Of a DNA stretch of 64,000 bases, positions 1 through 8,614 are shown piece by piece. The position numbers and the translations under genes were made by a program. Below the pieces are notes generated by a model that was given only the letters and a program-made list of their open reading frames with translations, did not search any database and was not told where the DNA came from. This stretch comes from Deltaproteobacteria bacterium UBA6106 (lineage in GTDB: Bacteria; Desulfobacterota; Syntrophorhabdia; Syntrophorhabdales; Syntrophorhabdaceae). Location of the stretch: assembly GCA_002428485.1 (NCBI GenBank), contig DIWM01000017.1, positions 20,572-84,571 of the forward strand. The letters run 5' to 3'. Numbering within the stretch: position 1 is the stretch's first letter; each line of letters starts with the position of its first letter.

Positions 1-228
1 TTGATGGAATTCGGGCCAAATCTGCGTATGCCGCATTCCCGCGCCATGGGAGATGGATTATTCGAGTTAAGACCCCGTGGTAGTGAGGGCATTGGAAGGG
101 CATTTTATTGTTTTGTCCTGAATCGACGCATCCTGATACTCCATGCGTTCATCAAAAAAACTCAGGGCACGCCTGAGCGGGAATTAAAAATAGCCCGGAA
201 GAGAATGAAGGAGGTGCGGGATGGCTGA
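1..228 (+). CDS. RelE/HigB-type toxin (phage Gp49-like), 5' end missing
   Basis: C-terminal part of a small toxin of the phage-derived Gp49-like/RelE family. The visible 75 residues show the family's GDGLFELRPR strand, an aromatic FYCF strand, the basic HAFIKKTQGTPERE block and a K/R-rich tail. Members usually have 100-120 residues, so the N-terminus lies left of the window and the TTG at base 1 is not a true start. It overlaps the downstream HTH gene by 8 bases, the usual toxin-antitoxin arrangement. mRNA cleavage on the ribosome, blocked by the partner, is the expected activity; this comes from the family and is not shown here. Confidence 0.8.
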   Translation: MMEFGPNLRMPHSRAMGDGLFELRPRGSEGIGRAFYCFVLNRRILILHAFIKKTQGTPERELKIARKRMKEVRDG

Positions 229-580
229 TCTAAAATATAAACCTGTTCCCCATGACCACGAGGCATTTCTCAAGGATGCCGGGAAACGTGGGGGGTTCCG
301 TAAGGCATACGAAAACCTGGAGGAAGAGTACCTCCTCGTCCGTGAGATGCTGTCAGCGCGCTCAAGGTCCGGCCTTACCCAGGAGGCTGTCGCAGAACGA
401 ATGGGAACAACAAAAAGTTCGGTATCACGTCTGGAATCCGCAGGCAAGCATGCCCCATCACTCACCACCCTCAAAAAGTATGCAAAGGCCGTCGGCTGCG
501 ATCTGGAAATCAAATTGGTCCCCAAAGCCGGTCCGACAAGACGCTCCGCCGGACCGCGCAAGAAACGGGTTTCCCGGTGA
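221..580 (+). CDS. XRE-family antitoxin (HigA-like)
   Basis: A 119-residue DNA-binding protein with one helix-turn-helix of the XRE/Cro type at about residues 48-100. The LTQEAVAERMGTTKSSVSRLES stretch supplies the two helices. The tail is basic (RRSAGPRKKR). It begins inside the end of the toxin gene, so the two are translationally coupled in toxin-first order, as in HigBA and Gp49-like pairs. By family it should bind and neutralise the toxin and repress their shared promoter, which lies outside the window. The start is an ATG preceded by GGAGG about seven bases upstream. Confidence 0.85.
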   Translation: MADLKYKPVPHDHEAFLKDAGKRGGFRKAYENLEEEYLLVREMLSARSRSGLTQEAVAERMGTTKSSVSRLESAGKHAPSLTTLKKYAKAVGCDLEIKLVPKAGPTRRSAGPRKKRVSR

Positions 581-684
581 GTTTTGCGTTTGGTAAAGGG
601 GTCAGCCGACCAATGTAGTCCTGCCCCAAGTGATGCGGGTGCGAATATGTTGCCAATATGCACACAATGTGATAATATTGATTA

Positions 685-969
685 GTGAAAAATATAAACT
701 GGAACACGGAGAAAAGTGTGGCACTCAAGGCGTCACGGGGAATTTATTTTGAGGATATGGTTTTCTTCATTGAAAGGGGTGAGATATTGGACGACTATCT
801 GCACCCCAATCAGAAAGCATACCCCGGACAACGAATCATGGTCATTTGTGTGGCCAATTACGCATATCTTGTCCCTTATGTTGAGAATGAGGAAGAGTTA
901 TTTCTGAAAACGATTATTCCGAGCAGGAAGGCCACACAGCTATATCTTGGAGAAAAACATGAAGACTAA
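685..969 (+). CDS. BrnT-like (DUF497-like) toxin candidate
   Basis: A 94-residue protein starting at GTG. It opens with an NINWNTEKS segment similar in layout to the BrnT/DUF497 opening (W-D/N-x-x-K), followed by a GIYFEDMVFFIE segment, a central strand IMVICVANYAYLVPYV and the late motif KTIIPSRKATQLYLG. BrnT toxins are RelE-fold ribonucleases of similar size. The next gene overlaps by 11 bases and encodes a ribbon-helix-helix-like protein, matching the brnT-brnA order. The family assignment rests on size, motif layout and context, so it is moderate. Confidence 0.55.
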   Translation: MKNINWNTEKSVALKASRGIYFEDMVFFIERGEILDDYLHPNQKAYPGQRIMVICVANYAYLVPYVENEEELFLKTIIPSRKATQLYLGEKHED

Positions 970-1240
970 ATTAACAAAAGAAGAGAAGAAAATACTGGAC
1001 AGTTTCGAGAAGGGTGAGTGGGTTCCTGTTGCCGATCTTCCCAAGAGAAAAAAGGAACTCGCAGAGTACGCTCGCAATACCTTGAGAAAGGACAAGAGAC
1101 TGAATATACGGATTTCCGAACGAGACCTTATAGAACTACAAAGAAAGGCCCTCAAAGAAGGCTTGCCCTACCAAACGTATGTATCAAGTATTATTCATAA
1201 GTTCATTAATGGAACACTGATTGAAGGAGCGAAAAGGTAA
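959..1240 (+). CDS. BrnA/CopG-like ribbon-helix-helix antitoxin
   Basis: A 93-residue protein beginning at the ATG inside the 3' end of the toxin gene. An in-frame TTG twelve bases earlier is possible but less likely. The C-terminal half, RLNIRISERDLIELQRKA followed by GLPYQTYVSSIIHKFING, is a typical ribbon-helix-helix DNA-binding fold of the CopG/BrnA group. The N-terminal region is charged (KLTKEEKKILDSFEKGEW), as in BrnA, and would contact the toxin. It should act as antitoxin and autorepressor of the pair. No separate promoter is evident between the two genes. Confidence 0.7.
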   Translation: MKTKLTKEEKKILDSFEKGEWVPVADLPKRKKELAEYARNTLRKDKRLNIRISERDLIELQRKALKEGLPYQTYVSSIIHKFINGTLIEGAKR

Positions 1241-1280
1241 AGACCGCCAAGCCGGAAGAGGCTTTGACCGAACGGGGAGA

Positions 1281-1387
1281 TAGGTAACAGATTATTCTGG
1301 GGACATGGGTAACACTTTTGTATGAATTCATAAACACCGGAGGAGATGTTTATGGGTTGGAAAGGGGTTACCGTCATGAGGCAATGA
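1281..1387 (+). mobile_element. IS481-like transposase 5' stub (remnant)
   Basis: A GGGGACATGGGTAACACTTT stretch of the sort found at IS481-type element ends is followed by a Shine-Dalgarno sequence (GGAGGA) and an ATG at 1352. The reading frame is MGWKGVTVMRQ and stops at 1385. M-x-W-K-G-V-T-V-M is a common opening of IS481-family transposases. The rest of the transposase is absent and heptamer repeats begin right after, so this is a decayed end fragment. Confidence 0.55.
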
Positions 1388-1395
1388 AACCAGCT

Positions 1396-1475
1396 TTTAA
1401 CTGATAGCTCATAGCTGATAGCAAGGACGAATCTGGTTTGTGCAGTTGCCGTGAGCTATGAACTATGAGCTGGTT
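1396..1475. repeat. Heptamer repeat tracts, inverted pair
   Basis: Two tracts with a seven-base period face each other. The left tract reads as repeats of the form GATAGCT/CATAGCT, and the right tract as their reverse complement (GAGCTAT/GAACTAT/GAGCTGG). The same layout recurs at 14821-14953, and single tracts occur elsewhere in the window. No coding potential is seen. The pair could fold into a long hairpin in DNA or RNA. Confidence 0.75.
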
Positions 1476-1530
1476 TTCATTGCGTGTTTACAAATAGAAA
1501 TCTATAGCGAGTTCACGAGCAAGAAGTGGT

Positions 1531-1600
1531 GGCTCCGGCAGCTTTGCTGCTGGAGGGGGCGACGTGAGCCCCAGGAATAGCAAGCCCGACGCCAATGCTC
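1531..1600 (+). other. Hairpin-rich GC element of unknown type
   Basis: Three consecutive foldable segments. A ten-pair stem with a three-base loop is at 1533-1555 (one G-U pair). A GGGGC...GCCCC stem with a seven-base loop is at 1556-1572. A GGCG...CGCC closure reaches about 1593. The dense regular structure suggests a REP/MITE-like element or a structured RNA. I cannot name a family. Confidence 0.4.
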
Positions 1601-1611
1601 ATCCTATAATT

Positions 1612-1652
1612 CAACAAAAAAGGCAGGGCGATGTACCCTGTCTTTTTTGTTG
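1612..1652. terminator. Bidirectional Rho-independent terminator
   Basis: A 17-pair stem with one G-U wobble and a seven-base loop. A run of A precedes the GC core and a run of T follows it, so it can terminate in both directions. It lies 46 bases past the stop codon of the leftward redox operon, whose transcripts it most likely ends. It would also stop rightward transcription from the toxin-antitoxin side. Confidence 0.8.
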
Positions 1653-1697
1653 ATTCAACTGCTTGTTGCGTTTTGCTATGCCCCCCGTTCCCCCTCT

Positions 1698-3122
1698 TTA
1701 CTGCCTTCCTGTTGTGAGATATTCGTGGATCGCCCGTGCAGCCTTTCTCCCCGCACCCATGGCGAGGATGACCGTCGCCGCGCCGGTTACGATATCGCCG
1801 CCTGCCCAGACCCTGTCGCGGGTCGTCTTTCCCGTTTCCTGATTCGCGACGAGGGTGCCGTGTCGCGTCGTCTCAAGGCCGGGCGTGGTCGCAGGCACCA
1901 GCGGATTGGGACTATTGCCGATGGCGCAGACCACCGCATCCATCTCCATGCGGAAATTGGAATTGGGCACCTCGACCGGCCTTCTTCTGCCTGATGCATC
2001 GGGTTCGCCGAGCTCCATCTTGATGCATTCGATCTCTCTCAGCCAGCCGTTCTCGTCGCCGATGTATTTGACGGGCAGGGTGAGCATGTTGAAGATGACG
2101 CCCTCCTCCTCGGCGTTCTCGCTCTCCTCCAGACGTGCGGGCAGCTCCGCGTGGGAGCGCCGGTAGATGATCCGCACCTCCTCAGCCCCCATCCTGAGCG
2201 CCGTCCTCGCCGAATCCATCGCCACGTTGCCGCCGCCGACGACAGCGACCTTCTTGTGCCTCTTGATCGGCGTGGCCGAGTTTGGAAATCTGTAACCCTG
2301 CATGAGGTTCATGCGGGTAAGATATTCGTTTGCCGAATAGACCCCGTTTAAGTTTTCGCCGGGGATGTCCATGAACCAGGGAAGTCCGGCGCCGGTTCCG
2401 ACGAAGACTGCGTCAAACTCCCGGAGAAGTTCGTCGATGGAACGCGTCTTCCCCACCACGTAATCGGTGATTACCTTGACACCCAGCTTCCTGACATAAT
2501 CCACCTCTCTTGCCACTACAGCCTTGGGAAGCCGGAACTCAGGGATGCCGTATGTCAATACGCCGCCCGCCTTATGGAGGGCTTCGTAAATGGTTACTTC
2601 ATGTCCCAGGAGGATCAGGTCGCCCGCAACGGTAACGCCTGCGGGCCCGGAACCAACGATGGCCACCTTTTTTCCGGTAGGGGCCGCCCTCGGGGGAATG
2701 TCGACAATTCCTTCCGCCGCCTCCCAGTCCGCGAGGAACCTCTCGATCCTTCCTATCGCGATCTCGCCGCCCTTGTTCCTCAGGATGCATTGCGACTCGC
2801 ACTGGCTCTCCTGCGGACAGACCCGTCCGCTTACCGCAGGGAGACAGTTCTTTTCTTTGAGCTTTTTGATGCCCGCCGCAAAGTCCCCTTTGACAACGCA
2901 GGATATGAAGCCGGGGATATCGATCTCCACGGGGCACCCGGTGACACACCTCGGCTTCTTGCACTGCAGGCAGCGGCTCGCCTCTGCAAGGGCAAGCTCC
3001 TTCGTGTAGCCAAGTGCCACCTCGTTGAAGTTATGGCTTCTCATTTCGGGAGACTGCTTGGGCATATCTCTCCGGTTTAAATCGATCTTGCTTGTTTTTT
3101 CAGGAGTCTTTTCTTCGCTCAT
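1698..3122 (-). CDS. nfnB: NADPH-binding flavoprotein NfnB/GltA-like (NAD(P)H:ferredoxin transhydrogenase large subunit)
   Basis: A 474-residue protein of the glutamate-synthase small-subunit family, the form found in Nfn/SudAB transhydrogenases. An N-terminal region with two [4Fe-4S] cysteine sets (CLQCKKPRCVTGCP near 52-65, then CPQESQCESQC) leads into an FAD-binding VGSGPAGVTVAGDL near 155 and an NADPH-binding VVGGGNVAMDSARTAL near 295. The C-terminus has the conserved GDIVTGAATVILAMGAGRKAA. No glutamate synthase large subunit is nearby. The upstream gene encodes the small NfnA subunit with a four-base overlap, which favours electron-bifurcating NADH/ferredoxin/NADP chemistry in the cytoplasm over glutamate synthesis. 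Last gene of the redox operon. Confidence 0.85.
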   Translation of the reverse strand: MSEEKTPEKTSKIDLNRRDMPKQSPEMRSHNFNEVALGYTKELALAEASRCLQCKKPRCVTGCPVEIDIPGFISCVVKGDFAAGIKKLKEKNCLPAVSGRVCPQESQCESQCILRNKGGEIAIGRIERFLADWEAAEGIVDIPPRAAPTGKKVAIVGSGPAGVTVAGDLILLGHEVTIYEALHKAGGVLTYGIPEFRLPKAVVAREVDYVRKLGVKVITDYVVGKTRSIDELLREFDAVFVGTGAGLPWFMDIPGENLNGVYSANEYLTRMNLMQGYRFPNSATPIKRHKKVAVVGGGNVAMDSARTALRMGAEEVRIIYRRSHAELPARLEESENAEEEGVIFNMLTLPVKYIGDENGWLREIECIKMELGEPDASGRRRPVEVPNSNFRMEMDAVVCAIGNSPNPLVPATTPGLETTRHGTLVANQETGKTTRDRVWAGGDIVTGAATVILAMGAGRKAARAIHEYLTTGRQ

Positions 3123-3973
3123 TCGTTACATTTCCCCTCTTTATGGACTACGGTTGGTTCGCTGCGCCTGAAGTACATCGTCTCTTCGTTCATGTAAGCC
3201 TTTCTCCGAGCCAGGAATTCCTTCCATGCGACCTTGTGAGCATTGAACTCTGGTCCGTCAACACAGGCAAATTTCATCTTATCTCCGACAGTGACACGGC
3301 ATACGCCGCACATTCCGGTACCGTCAATCATGATTGGGTTCAGATTGACAACCGTCGGTATCCCAAGATCTTTCGTTACCTCCGAGGTATGCGCCATGAG
3401 ATAGGTGCACCCGTTGACGATGATCCTGTCAGGGGGGGCCGGCAAGCTGTTGAGGACATCTGTGAGCCTTGTTATGTGCCCCTTCATGCCGAGACTGCCG
3501 TCCCGCGTTATGTTGAAGATCTTGTCCGAAAAGGCGACAAATTTACTGGACCAATAAATAAGGTAGGAACTCCGCGCCTCGAAAACCATTATGATCTTGT
3601 TTCCGGCGTTTTTCAGCGCCCGCACCGCCGGGTAGAGGCTCCCTATTCCGTAACAACCGCCCACGGCCAGGACAGTGCCGTAATAACCTATCTCCGTGGC
3701 GTTTCCCAGCGGCCCGACGCACGTGGCCACCGAATCACCCGCCTTCAGGCGGGCCAGTGCGCCCGTTGACGCGCCAACCTCCATGAAGATGATCGTAATG
3801 GTACCCTTTCCCGCGTCCCAGTCGGCCACTGAAAGCGGTATCCTCTCACCCTCATCGTTCGCGCGAACGATGACAAACTGTCCCGGCTGTATCTTTGATG
3901 CGATCTCCGGGGCCTCAACCTCAAGGAGGTGCATGTTGGGAACAATCATGGTGCGCTCGATGATCTTATTCAT
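3119..3973 (-). CDS. nfnA: FAD/NAD- and [2Fe-2S]-binding subunit NfnA/SudB
   Basis: A 284-residue ferredoxin-NADP reductase-fold protein of the sulfide dehydrogenase/dihydroorotate dehydrogenase electron-transfer group. The N-terminal FAD domain holds a PLSVADW-type flavin loop. The NAD domain carries the GGCYGIGSLYPAVRAL glycine-rich turn. The C-terminal cysteines GMCGVCRVTVGDKMKFAC bind a [2Fe-2S] cluster. The start chosen is an ATG preceded by AGGAGG; an in-frame upstream start six codons earlier lies deeper in the neighbouring gene. It overlaps the NuoG-like gene by eight bases and nfnB by four. By family it pairs with NfnB, and its flavin is the bifurcating site. Confidence 0.85.
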   Translation of the reverse strand: MNKIIERTMIVPNMHLLEVEAPEIASKIQPGQFVIVRANDEGERIPLSVADWDAGKGTITIIFMEVGASTGALARLKAGDSVATCVGPLGNATEIGYYGTVLAVGGCYGIGSLYPAVRALKNAGNKIIMVFEARSSYLIYWSSKFVAFSDKIFNITRDGSLGMKGHITRLTDVLNSLPAPPDRIIVNGCTYLMAHTSEVTKDLGIPTVVNLNPIMIDGTGMCGVCRVTVGDKMKFACVDGPEFNAHKVAWKEFLARRKAYMNEETMYFRRSEPTVVHKEGKCNE

Positions 3974-6143
3974 GACGCCTCCTTTCCTCAATGGCCTTCA
4001 TGCCGGACACAACCGACGCAAGCGGTACCCCCCGGTAGCTCTCCTCCCGGGTTTTCAGGGTACGCCTTCCCTGTGACGGGGCAAAGCCTTCGGCCTTGTC
4101 CCCACCTTCTTTCATGGTGACCTTTCCAAATTCAAGACTCTTCTTCATGCTGAAAAATCCTTTTATCTGTTTTTTCATATCTCCCTGGATCGCATTGACA
4201 GAATTATATTTGAACGCCTTTTTTTGCAGTTTTTCCGCTATCCTTGATATGATCCACCAGTCAGGCCTTGACTTCATAAACGGCTCATAGGCCTTCTGAA
4301 TGGCAAGGATCTTTCCTTCAGCGCTGACCGTGGTCCCGGAAGATTCTGTGAACATACACGCCGGGAGGATCAGGTCGGGCTGCCGGCCGCCCTCCGGGGG
4401 CAATCCGTTCTGGTAGATAAGGTAGTCGCAGGGCGGGGCCGCATCAATCTGCGCCTCTCCGATGACATAGACGACCTTCCGCTTTGTATTCAGGTCGGGA
4501 TAAACGGCAGCGCCCTTTACCGCCGCGGTGCTGCCTCCGTTTTTCAACGCCTCGCCCGGCTTTATCCCTGGGAACGCCCCTGTTGCGAGCATGCCGAGCA
4601 GGTTCGTGTAAGGGTGCGCGACAATGACCTTCCATTTGTGGGCATCCCTGAGCGCGATGACCTTGTTGAATATCTCGCGGCGTCCCGGGCCAAAGATAAC
4701 ATCAGGCCCCACGATGACGAGGTTCTTTGCGCCGTTGCCCGACATTGCCTTTGCCGATACATCAACCATCCCTGCCCAGCGTAAAGGTTCTTCCTGGTGC
4801 GCTGTCTCAGCAAGGATGTCAAGATTCGATTCACGGGAGCCGAGGGTAACAAGGTTGGCGCCGTTTTTTGCAGCGGCTTTGACCTCTATCCCTATAGGGG
4901 CAAACCCATAGGTTGAATCGAATCCGATGGCGAGGATGCCCTGCGCAGCGCCGATCACATCATAAGGGCTTGCGTGCATAACCAGGTCTAAAAACGGCAT
5001 CAGGTCCGCCCCAAGGTCAGCGATCAGGAGAGAAAAGATCTCTTCGGTTTTCATCGCCTCACGCGCAAACCTCTGGGCGACATAAAGGTCTTCGTTGCTC
5101 AATTGAGGCGAGACCATGACGAAACAATCGCCGGGATCAATACCTTCAAGCCTCTCCTTCGCTTCGTCGATCGCCTGGTCCCAGGATATATCCTCATACC
5201 CGACCGGCGTGAGCCGCTGCGGGCTTGTGTACCGTTTTGCGCTGTGGACATATTCCGGTATGGCAAAGCGCCCTTTCACGCATATCAGCCCCTGGTCAAC
5301 TGGAGAATCGTAGTCGGGCAGCGCGTCGATCGTTTCGTCGTTCTTTACCTGGAGGATCACCTTGCAGCCCACAGGGCAATAGACGCAGGTCGTGCCGATC
5401 TGTGCATCCGGCATCCCGTACCATTTGCTTACCTTTGCGCTTAACGCGCCGGTGGGGCAGACGGTGACGCAGGCGCCGCAAAATTCACACCCCGCTTCGA
5501 GGTGCGTCCTGTCAAAGGCAGGGCCTATTGTCGTAAGCTTTCCCCTCTGCTTGAAGCTGAGGGTCCCGTTGAGCCGCACGTCGTTGCATACGCGGACGCA
5601 GCGGCCGCAGAGGATGCAGAGATTATAGTCGCGGTCGTAAAAGGGGTCTTCCTTCTCGACGGGAAAACCACGGTAATAGACGGGGTACGATGTCTCTGTG
5701 AGGCCCACCTTTTCGGTGATGAGCTGCAGCTCGCAGCGGGTGTCATTGGGACAATAGCGGCAGCCTGTCGTGACTCCCACCTTCCTGATCGTTCCCTGGT
5801 ACTCCTTGCACTCGTTCTGTTCCCCGCAGAAAAGGCAGCTTGCCGGGTGCTCGCTCAAAAGGAGCTTCAGCACCTCCTGCCGCAACGACCTCACCTCTGC
5901 CGTGTCGGTGCGGATGACCATGCCGTCTTCGACGGGGGTTGTACAGGACGTCGGAAATCCGCGCAATCCGTCCACCTCGACGACGCAGAGCCTGCACGCG
6001 CCATATGAAGACAGTTGCTCAAAGGCGCACAGCGACGGGATATAGATGCCGTTCTCGCGCGCCGCCTGGAGGATGGTAATATTTGGACGGACCTCCAGCT
6101 TTTTGTTGTCAATGGTAATGGATAACTTTTTCTCTTTTGTCAT
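3966..6143 (-). CDS. NuoG/HydA-like iron-sulfur molybdopterin-fold subunit
   Basis: A 725-residue subunit of the NuoG family. Visible clusters: a plant-type [2Fe-2S] site (C39, C50, C53, C67), a His-Cys cluster (H99, C103, C106, C112), a pair of [4Fe-4S] sites (C176/C179/C182/C186 and C219/C222/C225/C229), and a molybdopterin-domain cluster (C253, C256, C260, C287). The molybdopterin-oxidoreductase-like region that follows is short, and I see no hydrogenase H-cluster motifs. It is therefore likely an electron-wiring subunit rather than a formate dehydrogenase or hydrogenase. It works with the NuoF- and NuoE-like proteins and probably with NfnAB. It shares a four-base ATGA junction with the NuoF-like gene. 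Confidence 0.8.
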   Translation of the reverse strand: MTKEKKLSITIDNKKLEVRPNITILQAARENGIYIPSLCAFEQLSSYGACRLCVVEVDGLRGFPTSCTTPVEDGMVIRTDTAEVRSLRQEVLKLLLSEHPASCLFCGEQNECKEYQGTIRKVGVTTGCRYCPNDTRCELQLITEKVGLTETSYPVYYRGFPVEKEDPFYDRDYNLCILCGRCVRVCNDVRLNGTLSFKQRGKLTTIGPAFDRTHLEAGCEFCGACVTVCPTGALSAKVSKWYGMPDAQIGTTCVYCPVGCKVILQVKNDETIDALPDYDSPVDQGLICVKGRFAIPEYVHSAKRYTSPQRLTPVGYEDISWDQAIDEAKERLEGIDPGDCFVMVSPQLSNEDLYVAQRFAREAMKTEEIFSLLIADLGADLMPFLDLVMHASPYDVIGAAQGILAIGFDSTYGFAPIGIEVKAAAKNGANLVTLGSRESNLDILAETAHQEEPLRWAGMVDVSAKAMSGNGAKNLVIVGPDVIFGPGRREIFNKVIALRDAHKWKVIVAHPYTNLLGMLATGAFPGIKPGEALKNGGSTAAVKGAAVYPDLNTKRKVVYVIGEAQIDAAPPCDYLIYQNGLPPEGGRQPDLILPACMFTESSGTTVSAEGKILAIQKAYEPFMKSRPDWWIISRIAEKLQKKAFKYNSVNAIQGDMKKQIKGFFSMKKSLEFGKVTMKEGGDKAEGFAPSQGRRTLKTREESYRGVPLASVVSGMKAIEERRRHE

Positions 6144-8020
6144 GTTCTCTTCTCCGCTGACCGAATAATAATCGCATCTCCAGCAATTGCGTCATGGCGA
6201 CATACTTCGTAACAGGAACGGCACTTGATGCACTTTGTCACATCAAGGTTGTGTGGTTCTGACCGTGGTCCCGTGATCGCCCCTGTGGGACAGACCCTGA
6301 CGCACGACTGGCAACCTGTGCATTTTTCTTTGATGACCCGGTATTCGATAAGGTCTTTGCAGACCACGGCGCGGCACCGATGATCCTTGATGTGTTCGAG
6401 GTATTCGTTCCTGAAATACCGAAGCGTCGTCAGTACGGGGTTTGGCGCAGTCTGGCCCAGGCCGCAAAGCGCCCCTTTCTTGATGGTATCGCCGAGGATC
6501 CTCAGTGCAAGGAGGTCTTCGGGGTTTCCCTCGCCGTGCGTTATCCGGTCGAGGATCTCCACCATGTGTCTCGTGCCGACGCGGCATGGGACACATTTTC
6601 CGCAGGACTCCTTCTGGGTAAAATCAAGGAAATACTTTGCCACGTCGACGATGCAGGTATCATCGTCCATGATGATGAGGCCGCCGGAACCCATGATCGA
6701 TCCGGCTGCCGCAAGGGATTCATAATCTACGGGGAGGTCGAGGAACTCCTCTGACAGGCATCCTCCTGAAGGGCCCCCTGTCTGGATAGCCTTAAAGTTC
6801 TTCTGCACGCCTCCGCCGATATCGAAGATGATCTCCCTAAGCGGTGTCCCGAGCTGCACCTCGATCAGGCCGGGGCGGCGGACCTTCCCGACGAGGGAGA
6901 ATGTCTTTGTCCCCCTGTTCCCCTCTTTTCCGAATTTGTTGTACCATTCGGCCCCGTTCCGCAGGATGTTGGGCAGCGTCCCCAGGGTCTCAACGTTGTT
7001 GATGATCGTTGGAGACTTGAAAAGACCGGCTACTGCCGGAAAGGGAGGCCGCGATTTGGGCATTCCGCGCTTCCCTTCGATGGAGCCGATGAGCGCCGTC
7101 TCTTCCCCGCAGACAAAGGCCCCTGCGCCTTCCTTTATCCTGATATCGAAGCTGAAGCCGGAACCGAGGATGTTCTTCCCGAGCAGGCCGTATTCCCGCA
7201 TCTGCTGGATGGCAGACTTTAAACGGTCTATCGCGAGGGGATATTCTGCCCTGATGTATACGATCCCCTTGCTTGCCCCAATAGCGTAGCCTGCGATGAG
7301 CATCCCTTCCAGGACCGCGTGGGGATCGGATTCGATGAGGGACCTGTTCATGAACGCGCCGGGATCCCCTTCATCGGCATTGCAGATCAGGTATTTTTGT
7401 TCGCCCGGCGAGTTCCTGCATACGGTCCACTTCCTGTAAGTAGGAAACCCTGCCCCTCCGCGGCCGCGAAGCCCTGCCTGATGGACCACGCCTATGACGT
7501 CCTCGGGCTTCATCTTCAGCGCATTGATAAGACCCTGGTAACCGTCCACGGCGAGGTACTGGTCGATATCCTCGGGATCGATGAGGCCGCAGTTCCGAAG
7601 GACGATACGCACCTGCGGCTTCAGCATCGGCAGTTCATAGAAAGGCTGTATCCCGTCAAAGGGTTCCTTGCCGAAATGGCCAAGCGCAAGCTTCGCGTGC
7701 GGGGCGCCTCCCAGGAGATGGGATTTCAGGATAAGGGCGAGCGTTTTGTCATTGACATTACCGTAGCTCACCCGCGGCTGTCCGGGCATCTTGATGTCGA
7801 TGAGCGGCTCAAGATAACAGGGCCCGATACATCCTACCTGCATGACCTTCGCCTTGATATTGTGCTCTTCGAGAAACGCATTGATGCCCGTTAAAAGGTT
7901 GAGGGCGCCGGCGGCCCTCCCGCACGAGGCAGCTCCCACATAAATGATCGGCTCCTTGTTGTCCTGGAGCGTCTCCCATTTCTTCTTTGCCGATGTGATG
8001 TGTTTAGTTAGCTTATTCAT
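6140..8020 (-). CDS. NuoF/HydB-like NADH-binding FMN subunit with extra ferredoxin domain
   Basis: A 626-residue flavoprotein. An N-terminal thioredoxin-like [2Fe-2S] domain (ASCGRAAGA near 33, GCIGPCYLEP near 63) is followed by the NADH/FMN core (GLRGRGGAGFPTYRKW, CNADEGDPGAFMNRSLIE, GAGAFVCGEETALIGS), an SLBB segment and the N3-type [4Fe-4S] motif ESCGKCVPCRVGTRH. A two-cluster ferredoxin tail ends it (CTGCQSCVRVCPTGAI and CIKCRSCYEVC). This layout matches bifurcating HydB/HndC/HymB subunits, which are longer than respiratory NuoF. It would oxidise or reduce NAD(H) at FMN in the cytoplasm. It overlaps the NuoE-like gene by eight bases. Confidence 0.88.
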   Translation of the reverse strand: MNKLTKHITSAKKKWETLQDNKEPIIYVGAASCGRAAGALNLLTGINAFLEEHNIKAKVMQVGCIGPCYLEPLIDIKMPGQPRVSYGNVNDKTLALILKSHLLGGAPHAKLALGHFGKEPFDGIQPFYELPMLKPQVRIVLRNCGLIDPEDIDQYLAVDGYQGLINALKMKPEDVIGVVHQAGLRGRGGAGFPTYRKWTVCRNSPGEQKYLICNADEGDPGAFMNRSLIESDPHAVLEGMLIAGYAIGASKGIVYIRAEYPLAIDRLKSAIQQMREYGLLGKNILGSGFSFDIRIKEGAGAFVCGEETALIGSIEGKRGMPKSRPPFPAVAGLFKSPTIINNVETLGTLPNILRNGAEWYNKFGKEGNRGTKTFSLVGKVRRPGLIEVQLGTPLREIIFDIGGGVQKNFKAIQTGGPSGGCLSEEFLDLPVDYESLAAAGSIMGSGGLIIMDDDTCIVDVAKYFLDFTQKESCGKCVPCRVGTRHMVEILDRITHGEGNPEDLLALRILGDTIKKGALCGLGQTAPNPVLTTLRYFRNEYLEHIKDHRCRAVVCKDLIEYRVIKEKCTGCQSCVRVCPTGAITGPRSEPHNLDVTKCIKCRSCYEVCRHDAIAGDAIIIRSAEKRT

Positions 8021-8462
8021 ATTCTTTCAATAGCTCCGTTAATCTGTTCACTGTCATTCTGCTGTAGATATCGCGATCGATCTGGACAACAGGCGAAAGC
8101 GCACAACATCCCAGGCATGCAACGCGTTCGAGGTCGTACCGTTTATCTTCAGTTGTCTGTCCGCAACTGATTCCCAATCCCCTTTCCAACACCTCAAGCA
8201 AGGTCGCGCCTCCCCGGACATGGCAGGCCGTGCCGAGGCAGACCTTGACCCCATGGCGGCCCGGCTCGGTAAAGCGAAACTGCGCATAGAACGATGAAAC
8301 GCCGTAGATCTGATTTTCCGAAACTTTGAGGTAACGGGAGATCTTTTTCACCGATTCGGGTGATATATAGCCAAACTCCCTTTGAACGTCCTGCAGGATC
8401 GGTATCAGCTCATCTGAAGTCCGGCCGTGTTTTTTGAAAATCTTTTCGATTGCTTCAGGCAT
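8013..8462 (-). CDS. NuoE/HydC-like [2Fe-2S] subunit
   Basis: A 149-residue protein of the 24-kDa NADH dehydrogenase family. An N-terminal helical part (ILQDVQREFGYISPESVKKISRYL) precedes a thioredoxin-like domain whose four cluster cysteines appear as CLGTACHVRGG and CLGCCALSPVVQID. The ATG start is chosen because GGGAGAG stands six bases before it; an upstream in-frame TTG would add 17 residues but lacks such a site. It is the first gene of a leftward five-gene operon with the NuoF-, NuoG-, NfnA- and NfnB-like genes, all joined by short overlaps, which implies one complex or two cooperating complexes. Confidence 0.85.
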   Translation of the reverse strand: MPEAIEKIFKKHGRTSDELIPILQDVQREFGYISPESVKKISRYLKVSENQIYGVSSFYAQFRFTEPGRHGVKVCLGTACHVRGGATLLEVLERGLGISCGQTTEDKRYDLERVACLGCCALSPVVQIDRDIYSRMTVNRLTELLKEYE

Positions 8463-8614
8463 AGTAATCTCTCCCACGCCACCATAATGTGGCAGATTTA
8501 GAATGTAGGACAAACTTCATGCAGATTGTGCTCCAAGATGACCCTTGAAAAGACAATGGTTAGGTGGTGCCGTGTACCTTTTGACACTTCCCACTGTAAC
8601 CCCCTTTATCATTT

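Noticed and set aside
3966..6143. NuoG-like subunit as a formate dehydrogenase or [FeFe]-hydrogenase
   Set aside because: No selenocysteine or cysteine active-site signature of formate dehydrogenases and no H-cluster cysteine motifs were found; the C-terminal domain is short.
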